A stretch of DNA of 64,000 bases, from assembly GCA_050313895.1 (NCBI GenBank), contig JBNPMI010000002.1. One strand, 5' to 3'. A program made the translations under genes and the position numbers. The notes under the pieces are model-generated. The model worked only from the letters and a program-made list of their open reading frames with translations, was not told the DNA's origin and did not search any database. Of this stretch, positions 8,263 through 16,516 are shown piece by piece. Within the stretch, counting starts at the first letter, position 1. Each line of letters opens with the position of its first letter. The DNA comes from JALFST01 sp022779285 (GTDB taxonomy: Bacteria; Bacillota; Clostridia; Tissierellales; Peptoniphilaceae).

Positions 8263-8422
8263 ATGCATTCTAAAGAACAACGAGAGACCGCATTGCGACT
8301 TTACGATGAGTTTGCCTCGGAATCACTATGTTATTCTATCCGCCAAGGCATATCAATGGCTTAAAGAGCGATTTAAACCGGCAAAGGAAAGGGCGAAACG
8401 AAGAAGGACAAAAACTCTATGA
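8263..8422 (+). pseudogene. IS3-family OrfA relic
   Basis: The ATG at 8263 starts MHSKEQRETALRLYDE, typical of IS3-type OrfA helix-turn-helix proteins. After a frameshift near 8340 the other frame gives AYQWLKERFKPAKERAKRR, which matches the continuation of the same domain, then stops at 8422. No OrfB or inverted repeats are evident. It marks an old insertion at the right edge of the accessory region. Confidence 0.55.
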
Positions 8423-8540
8423 ATCATCCAGAACCCTGCTCAGATAGACACAATTAACTTGACTTAACATTGGCGTTCCCTCCTTTTCCATGTACAATAG
8501 TAACAGAAAAGTGGATTCAAGATTTCAGGAAAGGAAAATT

Positions 8541-8954
8541 ATGAAAGAAAAAAGCTCCCCCTCTCCCGCTTCCATTCGAAAAGGAAACCCGGTGCTCTTG
8601 CCTCTCTACCGCTCTCGCGACGGCTTAAAAAAAGCACGCCGCCGGGAATATGTGGAAAAAATCGGCGGAGCCGTTTTTATGAAGGGCGGAAAAGCCGAGG
8701 CGATTCATCATGTCGTCCAAAATCTCAAAAAGGCTCAGGAAGAAATGACACGTCTTGAAAATCTTCTGGCAGAGCTGGCACATAGTGACGAACAACAGAG
8801 GGCTTTAAGAGCTTTTCAAGCCTATCATCGGGATCTTTTTTTACCCTTCACACACGATACGCAATGGCACAATCACCTGACCGATGCTCAGGATTTTGTG
8901 GAAAATGCCGTGCAAAATGTCAGCCGTCTGCTGGCACAATTTCAGGAAGAGTAA
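8541..8954 (+). CDS. Hypothetical protein (137 aa)
   Basis: I prefer the ATG at 8541 (AAAGGA seven bases upstream) to the in-frame ATG at 8490. The product is soluble: a basic N-terminal third (KKARRREYVEK) is followed by a long helical part with KKAQEEMTRLENLLAELAH, a likely coiled coil, ending in VQNVSRLLAQFQEE. No family is recognised. It stands alone ahead of the nrd promoter. It could bind nucleic acid given the basic start, but that is a guess. Confidence 0.55.
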   Translation: MKEKSSPSPASIRKGNPVLLPLYRSRDGLKKARRREYVEKIGGAVFMKGGKAEAIHHVVQNLKKAQEEMTRLENLLAELAHSDEQQRALRAFQAYHRDLFLPFTHDTQWHNHLTDAQDFVENAVQNVSRLLAQFQEE

Positions 8955-9124
8955 ATATTCATAGATATTTTTTTTACTCAGATAGAAACTCGCTTCTCAT
9001 CGATTTCTATTCATTTTCAAAAATGCATCCGAATCGTTTTCGCCTTCTGCCCCGTCCGCCAAATGAACTCTTTTTATAGAAGAAGGAAAAGCCCGGTACT
9101 GAATAGTTATACAGATTTGGGAAA

Positions 9125-9173
9125 AGACGATATATAGACTCCCCTTTCATTCAAAAACAATATATTGTAGAAT
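9125..9173 (+). promoter_or_regulatory. nrdAB promoter with two NrdR-box-like palindromes
   Basis: ACAATATATTGT (9157-9168) and AGACGATATATAGACT (9125-9140) resemble the NrdR consensus (ACACWATATATWGTGT) and lie about 30 bp apart centre to centre, three helical turns as expected for NrdR pairs. A sigma-A-like promoter, TTTCAT (9145-9150), 17 bp, TAGAAT (9168-9173), is embedded in them. NrdR binding would block it when dATP is high. The second box is the clearer one. Confidence 0.55.
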
Positions 9174-9232
9174 AAAGAAGCTGTTCAGATCCTTTAGAGA
9201 TCTGCCGCGGAATATAAAAACAGGAGAAATTC

Positions 9233-11791
9233 ATGCAAGTAATCAAACGTGACGGGCGTGTCGTCCCATATGAACGTGATAAAATTTTTTATGCGATTTC
9301 AAAGGCATTCCAACAAAGAAATGTCCCGATTCCGGATCAGGAACTCAATGCCATGATCGATGCTATTGAGTCGCATTTTCAAGGAAGCCGTGAGCTTTCC
9401 GTAGAGTCCATTCAGGATCTTGTCGAGCTTCAGCTCATGGAAAATAACCACTTTGATGTGGCAAAAAGCTACATCCTATATCGAGAGGAACGCCGTAAAA
9501 AGAGAACAGTGCGCACGCGCCTCGAGGAATTTTTTCCTGAAATTCCCGAATTGCACGAGATTTTCATGGAAATCGAGAAGGATTTTCCACAGGAACAATA
9601 TGAGCTCCGGAATCTCCTCTACAAATTCGAAAGCTTTTATAAAAAAGATAAAAATACGGAAGAGCGTCTCGATGCGCTGATTTCCGCCGCAATCGAGCTC
9701 ACAGATGAGGAAGCGACTCGCTGGGAGATGATTGCGGGAAGATTTTACGCTCTGAAATTCAATTCTTCTCTCAAGAAAATATGGAAGCGGCGCATTGACC
9801 GCGGTCTGGTGGATGGGGTCACAGATTCCTCCGCTCCTCCCACCTTTGAGCAAAAAGTACGCTCCATGCATGCCGAAGGGCTCTATGGAGATGATGTGCC
9901 TAACACATATTCCTCCGAAGATTTTGCGGAAGCGGCAAGCTGGATGAACCTCGAGCGGGACAAAATCCTCAATTATTCAGGCTATGATCTCCTTGTCAAC
10001 CGCTATGTGATCCGTACGCATGATCTTGTGCCCTTGGAATCTCTCCAGGAAATGTACTTAGGGATCGCCCTCTTTTTAGCCGTCCCCGAAAAAAAGGATC
10101 GTCTGGGATGGGCACATCGCTTCTATGATATGCTTTCGACGCTCAAGGTGACCATGGCGACTCCGACGCTGTCCAATGCACGAAAGCCGTTTCATCAGCT
10201 CAGCTCCTGCTTTATTGATACCGTGCCGGATGATCTCATGGGGATCTACCGCAGCATCACCAATTTTGCCAATGTCAGCAAATTCGGAGGCGGCATGGGA
10301 CTCTACTTCGGAAAAGTGCGTTCACAGGGTTCCGATATTCGCGGTTTCAAGGGAGCTGCCGGCGGCATCATCCGTTGGGTTCGCCTTGCCAATGATACCG
10401 CAGTCGCCGTAGATCAGCTCGGCGTTCGTCAAGGCGCATGTGCCTGCTATCTGGATATTTGGCATAAGGACGTTCCTGAATTTACACAAATTCGTACCAA
10501 CAACGGCGATGATCGTCAAAAAGCACACGATATTTTTCCGGCGCTTTGCTATCCCGATTATTTCTGGGAGCAGGTCGAAACTAATATGAACGGTCAGTGG
10601 GGGCTTTTGGATCCTCACGAGATACTGATGATCAAGGGATATGCTTTAGAGGATTTCTATGGCGATGAATGGAAACAAAGATATTTGGATTGCCTGAACG
10701 ATGAGAGAATCTCCAAACGCTGGATTCCCGTCAAGGAGATGGTACGCCTGATTATCAAGTGCCTCGTGGAAACGGGCACGCCCTTCACCTTCAATCGCGA
10801 TGCCGTCAATCGGGCCAATCCCAACAAAGACAAGGGCATGATCTACTGCTCCAATCTCTGCACCGAAATCGCACAAAATATGTCCGCAACCGAGAGCATC
10901 AGCGAAGAAATCGTAAACGAGGATGGAGACCGCATTATCGTTTCCAAGACCAAGCCGGGAAACTATGTGGTTTGTAACCTGGCCAGCCTCAACCTCGGCA
11001 AGATCGATGTCGATGATCCGGAGGATTTCGAATCCGTAACCGCTTCTGCTGTCCGTGCATTGGATAATGTCATCGACATGAACTACTTTCCCGTTGCGGC
11101 GGCGAAAATCAATAACGACCGGTATCGTCCGATCGGTCTTGGTGTGAGCGGTTATCACCATATGCTTGCCAATCATCATGTCTTTTGGGAATCCGAGGAT
11201 CACCTCGCTCTGGCGGATCGCGTTTTCGAGGATATGAACTACTACGCCATCAAGGCTTCCTGTGAAAATGCCGTAGAAAAAGGGCATTACGCGCTTTTCC
11301 GCGGATCTGACTGGGATACCGGGGCATACTTTACAAGCCGTGAATATACCTCAGACCGCTGGACCGCTTTAGCTGCGAAGGTGCACGAGCACGGCCTGCG
11401 CAACGGATATTTGCTGGCAATCGCGCCCACCTCCTCCACCTCGATCATCGCAGGAACCTCACCGGGTGTGGATCCCATTATGAAACGTTTCTACTATGAT
11501 GAGAAAAAAAACGGCCTGATTCCGCGTGTGGCGCCGGATCTTTCGATGTCCAACTATGTTTATTACAACGAAGCCCACGTGACCGACCAGGTCTGGACCA
11601 TTCGCGCAGCCGGCATACGCACTCGTCACATCGATCAGGCTACCAGCATGAATCTCTATATTACCAACGACTTTACTTTCCGTGAGATTCTTGCGCTCTA
11701 TCTGAAGGCATACCATGAAGGCCTGAAAACACTATACTATATTCGATCCAAGAGTCTGGAGATCGAAGAATGTGCATCCTGCTCCGTCTGA
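9233..11791 (+). CDS. nrdA: Ribonucleoside-diphosphate reductase, class Ia alpha subunit
   Basis: An 852-residue large subunit that reduces ribonucleoside diphosphates to the deoxy forms with the NrdB radical. The first 90 residues are an ATP-cone (MQVIKRDGRVVPYERDKIFY), so dATP feedback on activity is expected. The barrel shows TPTLSNARKPFHQLSSCF, with the first active-site cysteine, and NLCTEI with the second. The C-terminus ends in ECASCSV, the CxxC pair (847, 850) that passes electrons from thioredoxin. The start has CAGGAGAAATTC before the ATG. nrdB follows after 28 bases, and the pair ends at a strong terminator. Confidence 0.95.
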   Translation: MQVIKRDGRVVPYERDKIFYAISKAFQQRNVPIPDQELNAMIDAIESHFQGSRELSVESIQDLVELQLMENNHFDVAKSYILYREERRKKRTVRTRLEEFFPEIPELHEIFMEIEKDFPQEQYELRNLLYKFESFYKKDKNTEERLDALISAAIELTDEEATRWEMIAGRFYALKFNSSLKKIWKRRIDRGLVDGVTDSSAPPTFEQKVRSMHAEGLYGDDVPNTYSSEDFAEAASWMNLERDKILNYSGYDLLVNRYVIRTHDLVPLESLQEMYLGIALFLAVPEKKDRLGWAHRFYDMLSTLKVTMATPTLSNARKPFHQLSSCFIDTVPDDLMGIYRSITNFANVSKFGGGMGLYFGKVRSQGSDIRGFKGAAGGIIRWVRLANDTAVAVDQLGVRQGACACYLDIWHKDVPEFTQIRTNNGDDRQKAHDIFPALCYPDYFWEQVETNMNGQWGLLDPHEILMIKGYALEDFYGDEWKQRYLDCLNDERISKRWIPVKEMVRLIIKCLVETGTPFTFNRDAVNRANPNKDKGMIYCSNLCTEIAQNMSATESISEEIVNEDGDRIIVSKTKPGNYVVCNLASLNLGKIDVDDPEDFESVTASAVRALDNVIDMNYFPVAAAKINNDRYRPIGLGVSGYHHMLANHHVFWESEDHLALADRVFEDMNYYAIKASCENAVEKGHYALFRGSDWDTGAYFTSREYTSDRWTALAAKVHEHGLRNGYLLAIAPTSSTSIIAGTSPGVDPIMKRFYYDEKKNGLIPRVAPDLSMSNYVYYNEAHVTDQVWTIRAAGIRTRHIDQATSMNLYITNDFTFREILALYLKAYHEGLKTLYYIRSKSLEIEECASCSV

Positions 11792-11819
11792 TCAGGAGTA
11801 AAAAAAAAAGGGGTACCAT

Positions 11820-12863
11820 ATGGATGAAATGAAACGCAATCCGCTATTCAATCCCAATGGGGATACCGAGCTCACCAAACGCTTTGTCATCGGCGGAAAC
11901 ACAACCAATCTCAATGACTTTAACAATCTGAAATACGAATGGGTATCCGATTGGTATCGTCAGGCTATGAATAACTTCTGGATTCCCGAGGAAATCAATC
12001 TGCAGCAGGACAAGAAACAATATCCGCAGCTTGTTGAGGAGGAAAAGCGTGCATACGACAAGATTTTAAGCTTTCTCATTTTCCTGGACAGCATTCAGTC
12101 CGCAAATCTTCCAACCATTACCGAATACATTACCGCGAATGAGCTGAACCTCTGTATCCACATTCAAACCTATCAGGAATGTATCCATTCACAGAGCTAC
12201 AGCTATATGCTGGACTCCATCATCGAGCCCGATCAGCGTGATGTCATTCTCTATCAATGGCGCGATGACGAGCATCTGCTCAAGCGCAACAAATTCATCG
12301 GGGACATCTACAATGATTTCCAAAGGGATCACAGCTTCCGCAACTTCATGCGCGTCATGATCGGAAACTACATTCTGGAGGGCATCTACTTTTACAGCGG
12401 CTTTATGTTCTTTTATAACCTCGCCCGCAACAGCCGCATGACGGGCTCCGCTCAGGAAATTCGCTATATCAACCGCGATGAAAACACGCATCTTTGGCTC
12501 TTCCGCAACATCATCGGCGAATTGCGCAAGGAGCATCCGGATCTTTTCACACAAGAGTGTCAAGAGGAATACCGCGAAATGATTCGTGAGGGCGGAGAAC
12601 AGGAAATCTCCTGGGGCAATTACGTGATCGGCGATCGCCTGGAGGGTCTCAATTCCACCATGGTGACAGATTACATCAAGTATCTGACAAACCTTCGGGC
12701 AACCGGTCTGGGTCTTGAGCCCATTTACGAAGGCTATAAGGAAGAGCCAGCCAGCATGAAATGGGTTTCCAACTATTCCAATGCCAATATGATCCGCACA
12801 GACTTTTTCGAGGCGCGCTCCACCGCTTACGCAAAGAGCGGCGCTCTTGTGGATGATCTGTAA
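11820..12863 (+). CDS. nrdB: Ribonucleoside-diphosphate reductase, class Ia beta subunit
   Basis: A 347-residue radical-generating subunit. The diiron ligands are seen as Asp90 (FLDSIQ), Glu120 and His123 (QECIHSQSY), a later Glu in NYILEGIYFYSG, and Glu/His in NRDENTHLWLF. The radical tyrosine is Tyr127, spaced from the ligands exactly as in the Escherichia coli enzyme. This is therefore a tyrosyl-radical class Ia protein, not a Tyr-less class Ic type. It oxidises the active site of NrdA over a long range through its C-terminal tail. AGGGG lies upstream of the ATG. Such an oxygen-dependent reductase in a Clostridia-like genome suggests some exposure to oxygen. Confidence 0.95.
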   Translation: MDEMKRNPLFNPNGDTELTKRFVIGGNTTNLNDFNNLKYEWVSDWYRQAMNNFWIPEEINLQQDKKQYPQLVEEEKRAYDKILSFLIFLDSIQSANLPTITEYITANELNLCIHIQTYQECIHSQSYSYMLDSIIEPDQRDVILYQWRDDEHLLKRNKFIGDIYNDFQRDHSFRNFMRVMIGNYILEGIYFYSGFMFFYNLARNSRMTGSAQEIRYINRDENTHLWLFRNIIGELRKEHPDLFTQECQEEYREMIREGGEQEISWGNYVIGDRLEGLNSTMVTDYIKYLTNLRATGLGLEPIYEGYKEEPASMKWVSNYSNANMIRTDFFEARSTAYAKSGALVDDL

Positions 12864-12871
12864 GGGAATGC

Positions 12872-12906
12872 AAAACCCCGCCTCGGAAGCCGAGACGGGG
12901 TTTTTA
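12872..12906. terminator. Bidirectional intrinsic terminator
   Basis: A GC-rich stem (AAAACCCCG-CTCGG / CCGAG-CGGGGTTTTT) lies between the convergent nrdB and lipoprotein genes. It has five T on the plus side and four on the minus side, so it can serve both. Confidence 0.85.
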
Positions 12907-12922
12907 TGAATTTTACGTTGTA

Positions 12923-13633
12923 TTATTTCTTATAGTCCTCCAATGCCGTCCATCCTAATGATTCGATATAGGAGAGGCTGTCTAAAATCTGCTTTTTGGA
13001 ATCCTCCGGAGATTGTTCTCTGGATCTTTGACTGTGTGCGGTCGGAGTAATATTGGAATCTGCCATTATGATTCCCCACTTTCCATTTTCCACATAAGGA
13101 AGCTGGATCACCTGACCGTTCGGTTTGACGAAGAGGTGATCATAAAAGTCGCTATCATATATGCCGTCATCCGCCGGATAGGAAACAGAAAGTGAAATGC
13201 CGACTGGCGTCTCACCCTCGCCTGAGCTTTCCCCCTTGGGCAAAACGGAATTATTCATCCGGCTCGTCGGCATCGCAAAGGTGAATTCGGAATGATACTG
13301 CTCTTTGGCAAACGATAAAAGCGCATCCAATACTTTTGGATCCTCCAGATCATCGGAATAGAGCCTGTCAATCAAAAAATTCTTTTGAAAGGAAGCTCCT
13401 TTTTTTGTCCGGCATTGAACAGTTGCCTGATCTCCGTTTCGAAAGGTTACACCGGATGCAACCTTGCACGCATTCTCGGGATCATTTGTGATCTGATAAT
13501 GAAATGCCTTGTTTTCTACACCGTCATACACCAAGTTGATCTTAAATTTATATTCTTCAGTCTCCGCCTTGTCGCTGCATCCTGTCAGAAAGAACAGTGG
13601 GACGAAAAAAAGTAAGGTAAGTATTTTTTTCAT
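12923..13633 (-). CDS. Predicted lipoprotein, unknown function
   Basis: A 236-residue exported lipoprotein. The N-terminus MKKILTLLFFVPLFFLTGCS has a lysine pair, a hydrophobic core and the lipobox LTGC with Cys19 as the lipidated residue. The mature part is mostly beta with no known motif. A serine/proline/glycine-rich stretch lies mid-protein (LPKGESSGEGETP). The ATG is preceded by AGGAGG. It follows the secreted-protein gene by nine bases, so both are in one transcript from the promoter at 14238-14266. A role at the cell surface is likely and its substrate unknown. Confidence 0.75.
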   Translation of the reverse strand: MKKILTLLFFVPLFFLTGCSDKAETEEYKFKINLVYDGVENKAFHYQITNDPENACKVASGVTFRNGDQATVQCRTKKGASFQKNFLIDRLYSDDLEDPKVLDALLSFAKEQYHSEFTFAMPTSRMNNSVLPKGESSGEGETPVGISLSVSYPADDGIYDSDFYDHLFVKPNGQVIQLPYVENGKWGIIMADSNITPTAHSQRSREQSPEDSKKQILDSLSYIESLGWTALEDYKK

Positions 13634-13642
13634 AACAGCCTC

Positions 13643-14134
13643 CTACCGAAGCCCCCAACCATACCCTGTCACTACATTATAGTACTTCGTGGATCCCACC
13701 GTGCAATATCCATTTTCATATTTAGAATAGGTGGTTACCTTAATGACATCATAGATCTCGAGAACCACTAATTCTTTTCTTGTGCCTGAATGATTCGTCT
13801 GTGACCAGCCCACACTGACCGTCGCTGAAATCGACTCTTGATATCCCATGGATATAAGCTCCGGAATGATCGTAAACGCAGCCGAATTGGAATACGATTC
13901 GGTAATGGTTTTCGTTGCTGAGGCTGTTGTTCCCGGCTCATACCACTCGTTCATATGCTGAACAATTCTTGCTTGTCTTGATTTACTGACCGTCACGGTA
14001 CGTTCCGGATTCTTACAGGGTACTACAACTGCATTTAAAGTGGCCTCATTTGCATATGCAGCCGGCGCATTCTGAGAACATATCAGTAGAGACGCGAATA
14101 TCATTGTGAAGATCATTTTTTTTGTTTTTTTCAT
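13643..14134 (-). CDS. Small secreted beta-rich protein, unknown function
   Basis: I place the start at 14134, where AAGGAGAAAAT precedes the ATG; an upstream in-frame ATG has no such site. Residues 1-28 form a signal peptide with a likely cut after AYA. The mature 135-residue part is rich in Ser/Thr and beta strands with alternating polarity (around TITESYSNSAAFTII and ESISATVSVGWSQT), ending in an aromatic tail (YYNVVTGYGWGLR). This alternation is reminiscent of beta-pore-forming proteins of the aerolysin type, but I see no diagnostic motif and treat that as speculation. Two mature cysteines could pair. Cotranscribed with the lipoprotein gene, near a LytTR regulator. Confidence 0.65.
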   Translation of the reverse strand: MKKTKKMIFTMIFASLLICSQNAPAAYANEATLNAVVVPCKNPERTVTVSKSRQARIVQHMNEWYEPGTTASATKTITESYSNSAAFTIIPELISMGYQESISATVSVGWSQTNHSGTRKELVVLEIYDVIKVTTYSKYENGYCTVGSTKYYNVVTGYGWGLR

Positions 14135-14237
14135 ATTTTCTCCTTTCGATCCCGTACCCTTGCCGTAAGAACAGACTATTTCAGATCCCATCCACACCAA
14201 TGCCTATGCCTAAAAAAACGATTTCTTACTTGAACTT

Positions 14238-14266
14238 AGTATACAACAAAAAATAAAATCGGTCAA
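14238..14266 (-). promoter_or_regulatory. Sigma-A promoter for the secreted protein/lipoprotein pair
   Basis: On the minus strand TTGACC (14266-14261) and TATACT (14243-14238) are 17 bp apart with a T-rich spacer. Transcription would start near 14231, leaving a leader of about 95 bases. Confidence 0.75.
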
Positions 14267-14337
14267 TTTTTTCATTTAAGTCACGGTTTTCTGGCAGATC
14301 GGATTTTCCGTGCAAACGTTCTTCGGGATCTCCTCCC

Positions 14338-14835
14338 TCAGAACGTGCCAGCCTCGTGATCCTCCTGCTCATTTTTCCGTTTCCTCGTTTGAAATAATTT
14401 TTCATTCATTTTTCCCACATTATATCTGCCGATAAGAAACATGATGATCCATATGATAACGAAAATGACGATAAAAATCCCGAAATAGCTGAAAAATCCG
14501 ATTATGCTATGCTCCATCCAATAGGTAAGGTAAGCGACCGGCAGCATGATTGCGGAAACGATAGCGAAATAAATTCCTGTCTGTTTTACAATGCTCCAGC
14601 TATCCATTTCCCATATTATGGAGCTTGCCGAAAATCCTGCTCCCAGAATTCCTGAAAGGACCGTCTGCAGGATGACGGCACGGATTTCACTTCCCGTAAA
14701 TCGGATGAGCTCGGGCGCACAAGGCAGATAGTTTCCGTTGCCCCAGCCGAGAGAAATCAGGATTGCGATCAAATAGCCTATTGTAACTCCGATCGGAATG
14801 CCGCGAAAAAAGCGCTGAATCATCTTCTTTTTCAT
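14338..14835 (-). CDS. DUF3021 membrane protein
   Basis: A 165-residue inner-membrane protein with four predicted helices: roughly 11-33, 50-75, 82-107 and 112-138. The cytoplasmic C-terminus is charged. I take the ATG at 14835, preceded by GGTGAGGTG, over the ATG at 14856. The protein matches the DUF3021 group, which is regularly paired with a LytTR DNA-binding protein in Bacillota, as here 31 bases upstream. Such pairs are thought to work as a membrane-bound brake or sensor on the LytTR regulator. What signal it senses cannot be told. Confidence 0.8.
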   Translation of the reverse strand: MKKKMIQRFFRGIPIGVTIGYLIAILISLGWGNGNYLPCAPELIRFTGSEIRAVILQTVLSGILGAGFSASSIIWEMDSWSIVKQTGIYFAIVSAIMLPVAYLTYWMEHSIIGFFSYFGIFIVIFVIIWIIMFLIGRYNVGKMNEKLFQTRKRKNEQEDHEAGTF

Positions 14836-14866
14836 AATCTTCACCTCACCTTTCATAATATTGACT

Positions 14867-15307
14867 TCAGATTCCTAATATTTTTTTCAACTTTTGCACA
14901 TAACGTCTGGAAACGTATGTCGTGGTATTATCGGATAATTTCACGCAAATGGTTCCTGTAAAGCTCAGATCAAAATGATGGACTTTTTTCAGGTTAATGA
15001 TTTCCGAATTGGATATGCGAATGAATTGATGAGAGGGTAATCGCTTTTCTGCTTCATACAGCCTGAGCCGAAGAACATATTCTCCTTTGTCGGTGACGGC
15101 AAAAACCTTTCCGGAATTTGCGTAAATCCGAATCAAAAAGGACGGATCCAATATTTCAACCTTCTCATCTCTGTAACCGGAAATGATTTGTGAATCATCT
15201 TCAGAAAGCTTTTTTATAATGTCACTCACCTCCTCCGTCATAGAAGCGGTCAGTATGATGATTTTGGGGACGGTATGGGAGCTGTCAATTTGAACCTCAA
15301 CCTTCAC
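14867..15307 (-). CDS. LytTR-family DNA-binding regulator
   Basis: A 146-residue regulator. The C-terminal 100 residues form a LytTR domain, visible in the pattern FIRISNSEIINLKKV (residues about 95-109) and YVSRRYVQKLKKILG at the end. The N-terminal 40 residues are not a response-regulator receiver domain, so there is no phosphorylation site. The GTG start has GAGGTG just upstream. LytTR domains bind direct repeats near -35 elements and often control surface or bacteriocin genes. The neighbouring secreted protein and lipoprotein are plausible targets. It is first in its operon with the DUF3021 gene and may control its own promoter. Confidence 0.85.
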   Translation of the reverse strand: MKVEVQIDSSHTVPKIIILTASMTEEVSDIIKKLSEDDSQIISGYRDEKVEILDPSFLIRIYANSGKVFAVTDKGEYVLRLRLYEAEKRLPSHQFIRISNSEIINLKKVHHFDLSFTGTICVKLSDNTTTYVSRRYVQKLKKILGI

Positions 15308-15357
15308 AATACACCTCTTTTCTATATGTCATCCCTGTCATTGCTGTTGTCAATGCC

Positions 15358-15396
15358 ATTATAAGAAATGCAAATAACAGCTTCAACGAAATTTCG
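15358..15396 (-). promoter_or_regulatory. Promoter of the LytTR-DUF3021 operon
   Basis: On the minus strand TTGAAG (15386-15381), 17 bp, TATAAT (15363-15358). A perfect palindrome CGAAATTTCG (15387-15396) abuts the -35 box and could bind a regulator. Confidence 0.7.
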
Positions 15397-15494
15397 ATAA
15401 CCGGTCGATTACAGAACACAGTCGGTTGAATTACCGCTCTCGTATCCGCTCACCGGGCCGCCGCTTTCCGCATTTTTTCATATGCCGATGGTAC

Positions 15495-15545
15495 AAAAAA
15501 TGGCCGGGCATCCATCCAAACGGTGGATACCCGGCCATTTTGTTT
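15495..15545 (-). terminator. Strong intrinsic terminator after the hydroxyacid dehydrogenase
   Basis: A long stem built on AAAATGGCCGGG and its complement is followed on the minus strand by a T-run. It closes the long minus-strand gene series that starts near 34.0 kb. Confidence 0.85.
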
Positions 15546-15586
15546 TGCATTCTTCGAAGAAGCCGCTTTGAATGCGCCTTCTCTTC

Positions 15587-16516
15587 TTATTTTAATCCTT
15601 CATATGCTCTCTGAAAGACAATCTCCGCCCGGCGCTCCATGGCTTCCTCTGTAAAATATGCGATATGTGGTGTCACCAAAAGATTGGGTGCCTGCAGCAA
15701 GGGCTCATCCTGCGAAAGAGGAGGCTCCTGATCAAAGACATCCACACCCGCACCCGCAATGGTCCCGTTCTTCAAGGCCTCCATAAGATCCTTGGAATTG
15801 ACGATGGGGCCGCGCGCACAGTTGATCAAAATCGCGGATTGTTTCATCAAGCGTAATTCTCTTGCGGAAATAAAGCCCTTGGTATCTTCATTCTGCGGAA
15901 GATGAACGGTAACGATATCGGATTGCTCCAACAGCTCGTCCAGCATGACATACCGCACGCCCAGTGCCTCCGCTTCCTTGTGAATACTGCGATTATATCC
16001 TAAAAGCTTCGCACCGAAAGCCCGAAATACCTCGGCCACGCGCAACCCGATATGCCCTGTACCGATAATCCCCACGGTCTTGCCCGCAATTTCTTTGCCT
16101 AAAAAATCTGCAGAGCGTCCGCCATGGCGCACCGCCTGATCCGCTTCCGAGATCTTTCGATAAATACCGATAGTCATGCCGATCACAAGCTCTGCAACTC
16201 CTTCGTCCGAATAACCGGCCGCATTGGTCACCACAATTCCCTTTTTTTCGGCAGCCTCCATCGGAATATGATCCAATCCTGTAAACGCCACACGAATATA
16301 CTTCAAATTCTTGCACTGTTCAATCACTTCCACAGGCATTTTGGTGTTAGCTACAATGATTTGCTCGGCGTCGCCTACGCGGCTCACCCACTCCTCTACG
16401 GTCGTCGGTTTGGAATCATATGCTTTCCACTCATTTCCGTTTTCCTGAAGAGGTTTTGCCAATTCCTGTAAACGCTCCTCACGAATGACCAAGGGTTCTA
16501 CCAATACTGTTTTCAT
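15587..16516 (-). CDS. NAD-dependent D-2-hydroxyacid dehydrogenase
   Basis: A 309-residue member of the D-isomer-specific 2-hydroxyacid dehydrogenase family, which interconverts 2-keto and D-2-hydroxy acids. The nucleotide-binding loop is GIIGTGHIGLRVAEVF. The catalytic set is present: Arg in NCARGPIVNS, Glu in DVFDQEPP, and His in VTPHIAYFT. The substrate is not fixed; D-lactate, glycerate or a branched hydroxyacid are all possible. I start it at the ATG at 16516, which has AGGAGC upstream. That start lies 38 bases inside the comF gene, so the two are translated together. A strong terminator follows. Confidence 0.85.
   Translation of the reverse strand: MKTVLVEPLVIREERLQELAKPLQENGNEWKAYDSKPTTVEEWVSRVGDAEQIIVANTKMPVEVIEQCKNLKYIRVAFTGLDHIPMEAAEKKGIVVTNAAGYSDEGVAELVIGMTIGIYRKISEADQAVRHGGRSADFLGKEIAGKTVGIIGTGHIGLRVAEVFRAFGAKLLGYNRSIHKEAEALGVRYVMLDELLEQSDIVTVHLPQNEDTKGFISARELRLMKQSAILINCARGPIVNSKDLMEALKNGTIAGAGVDVFDQEPPLSQDEPLLQAPNLLVTPHIAYFTEEAMERRAEIVFQRAYEGLK

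Noticed and set aside
10646..11287. 213-codon minus-strand frame inside nrdA
   Set aside because: Mirror of a certain gene; protein-like only because of codon bias.
13643..14134. Calling the secreted protein an aerolysin-type toxin
   Set aside because: The alternating pattern is suggestive, but the protein is short and has no diagnostic motif, so it stays unknown.
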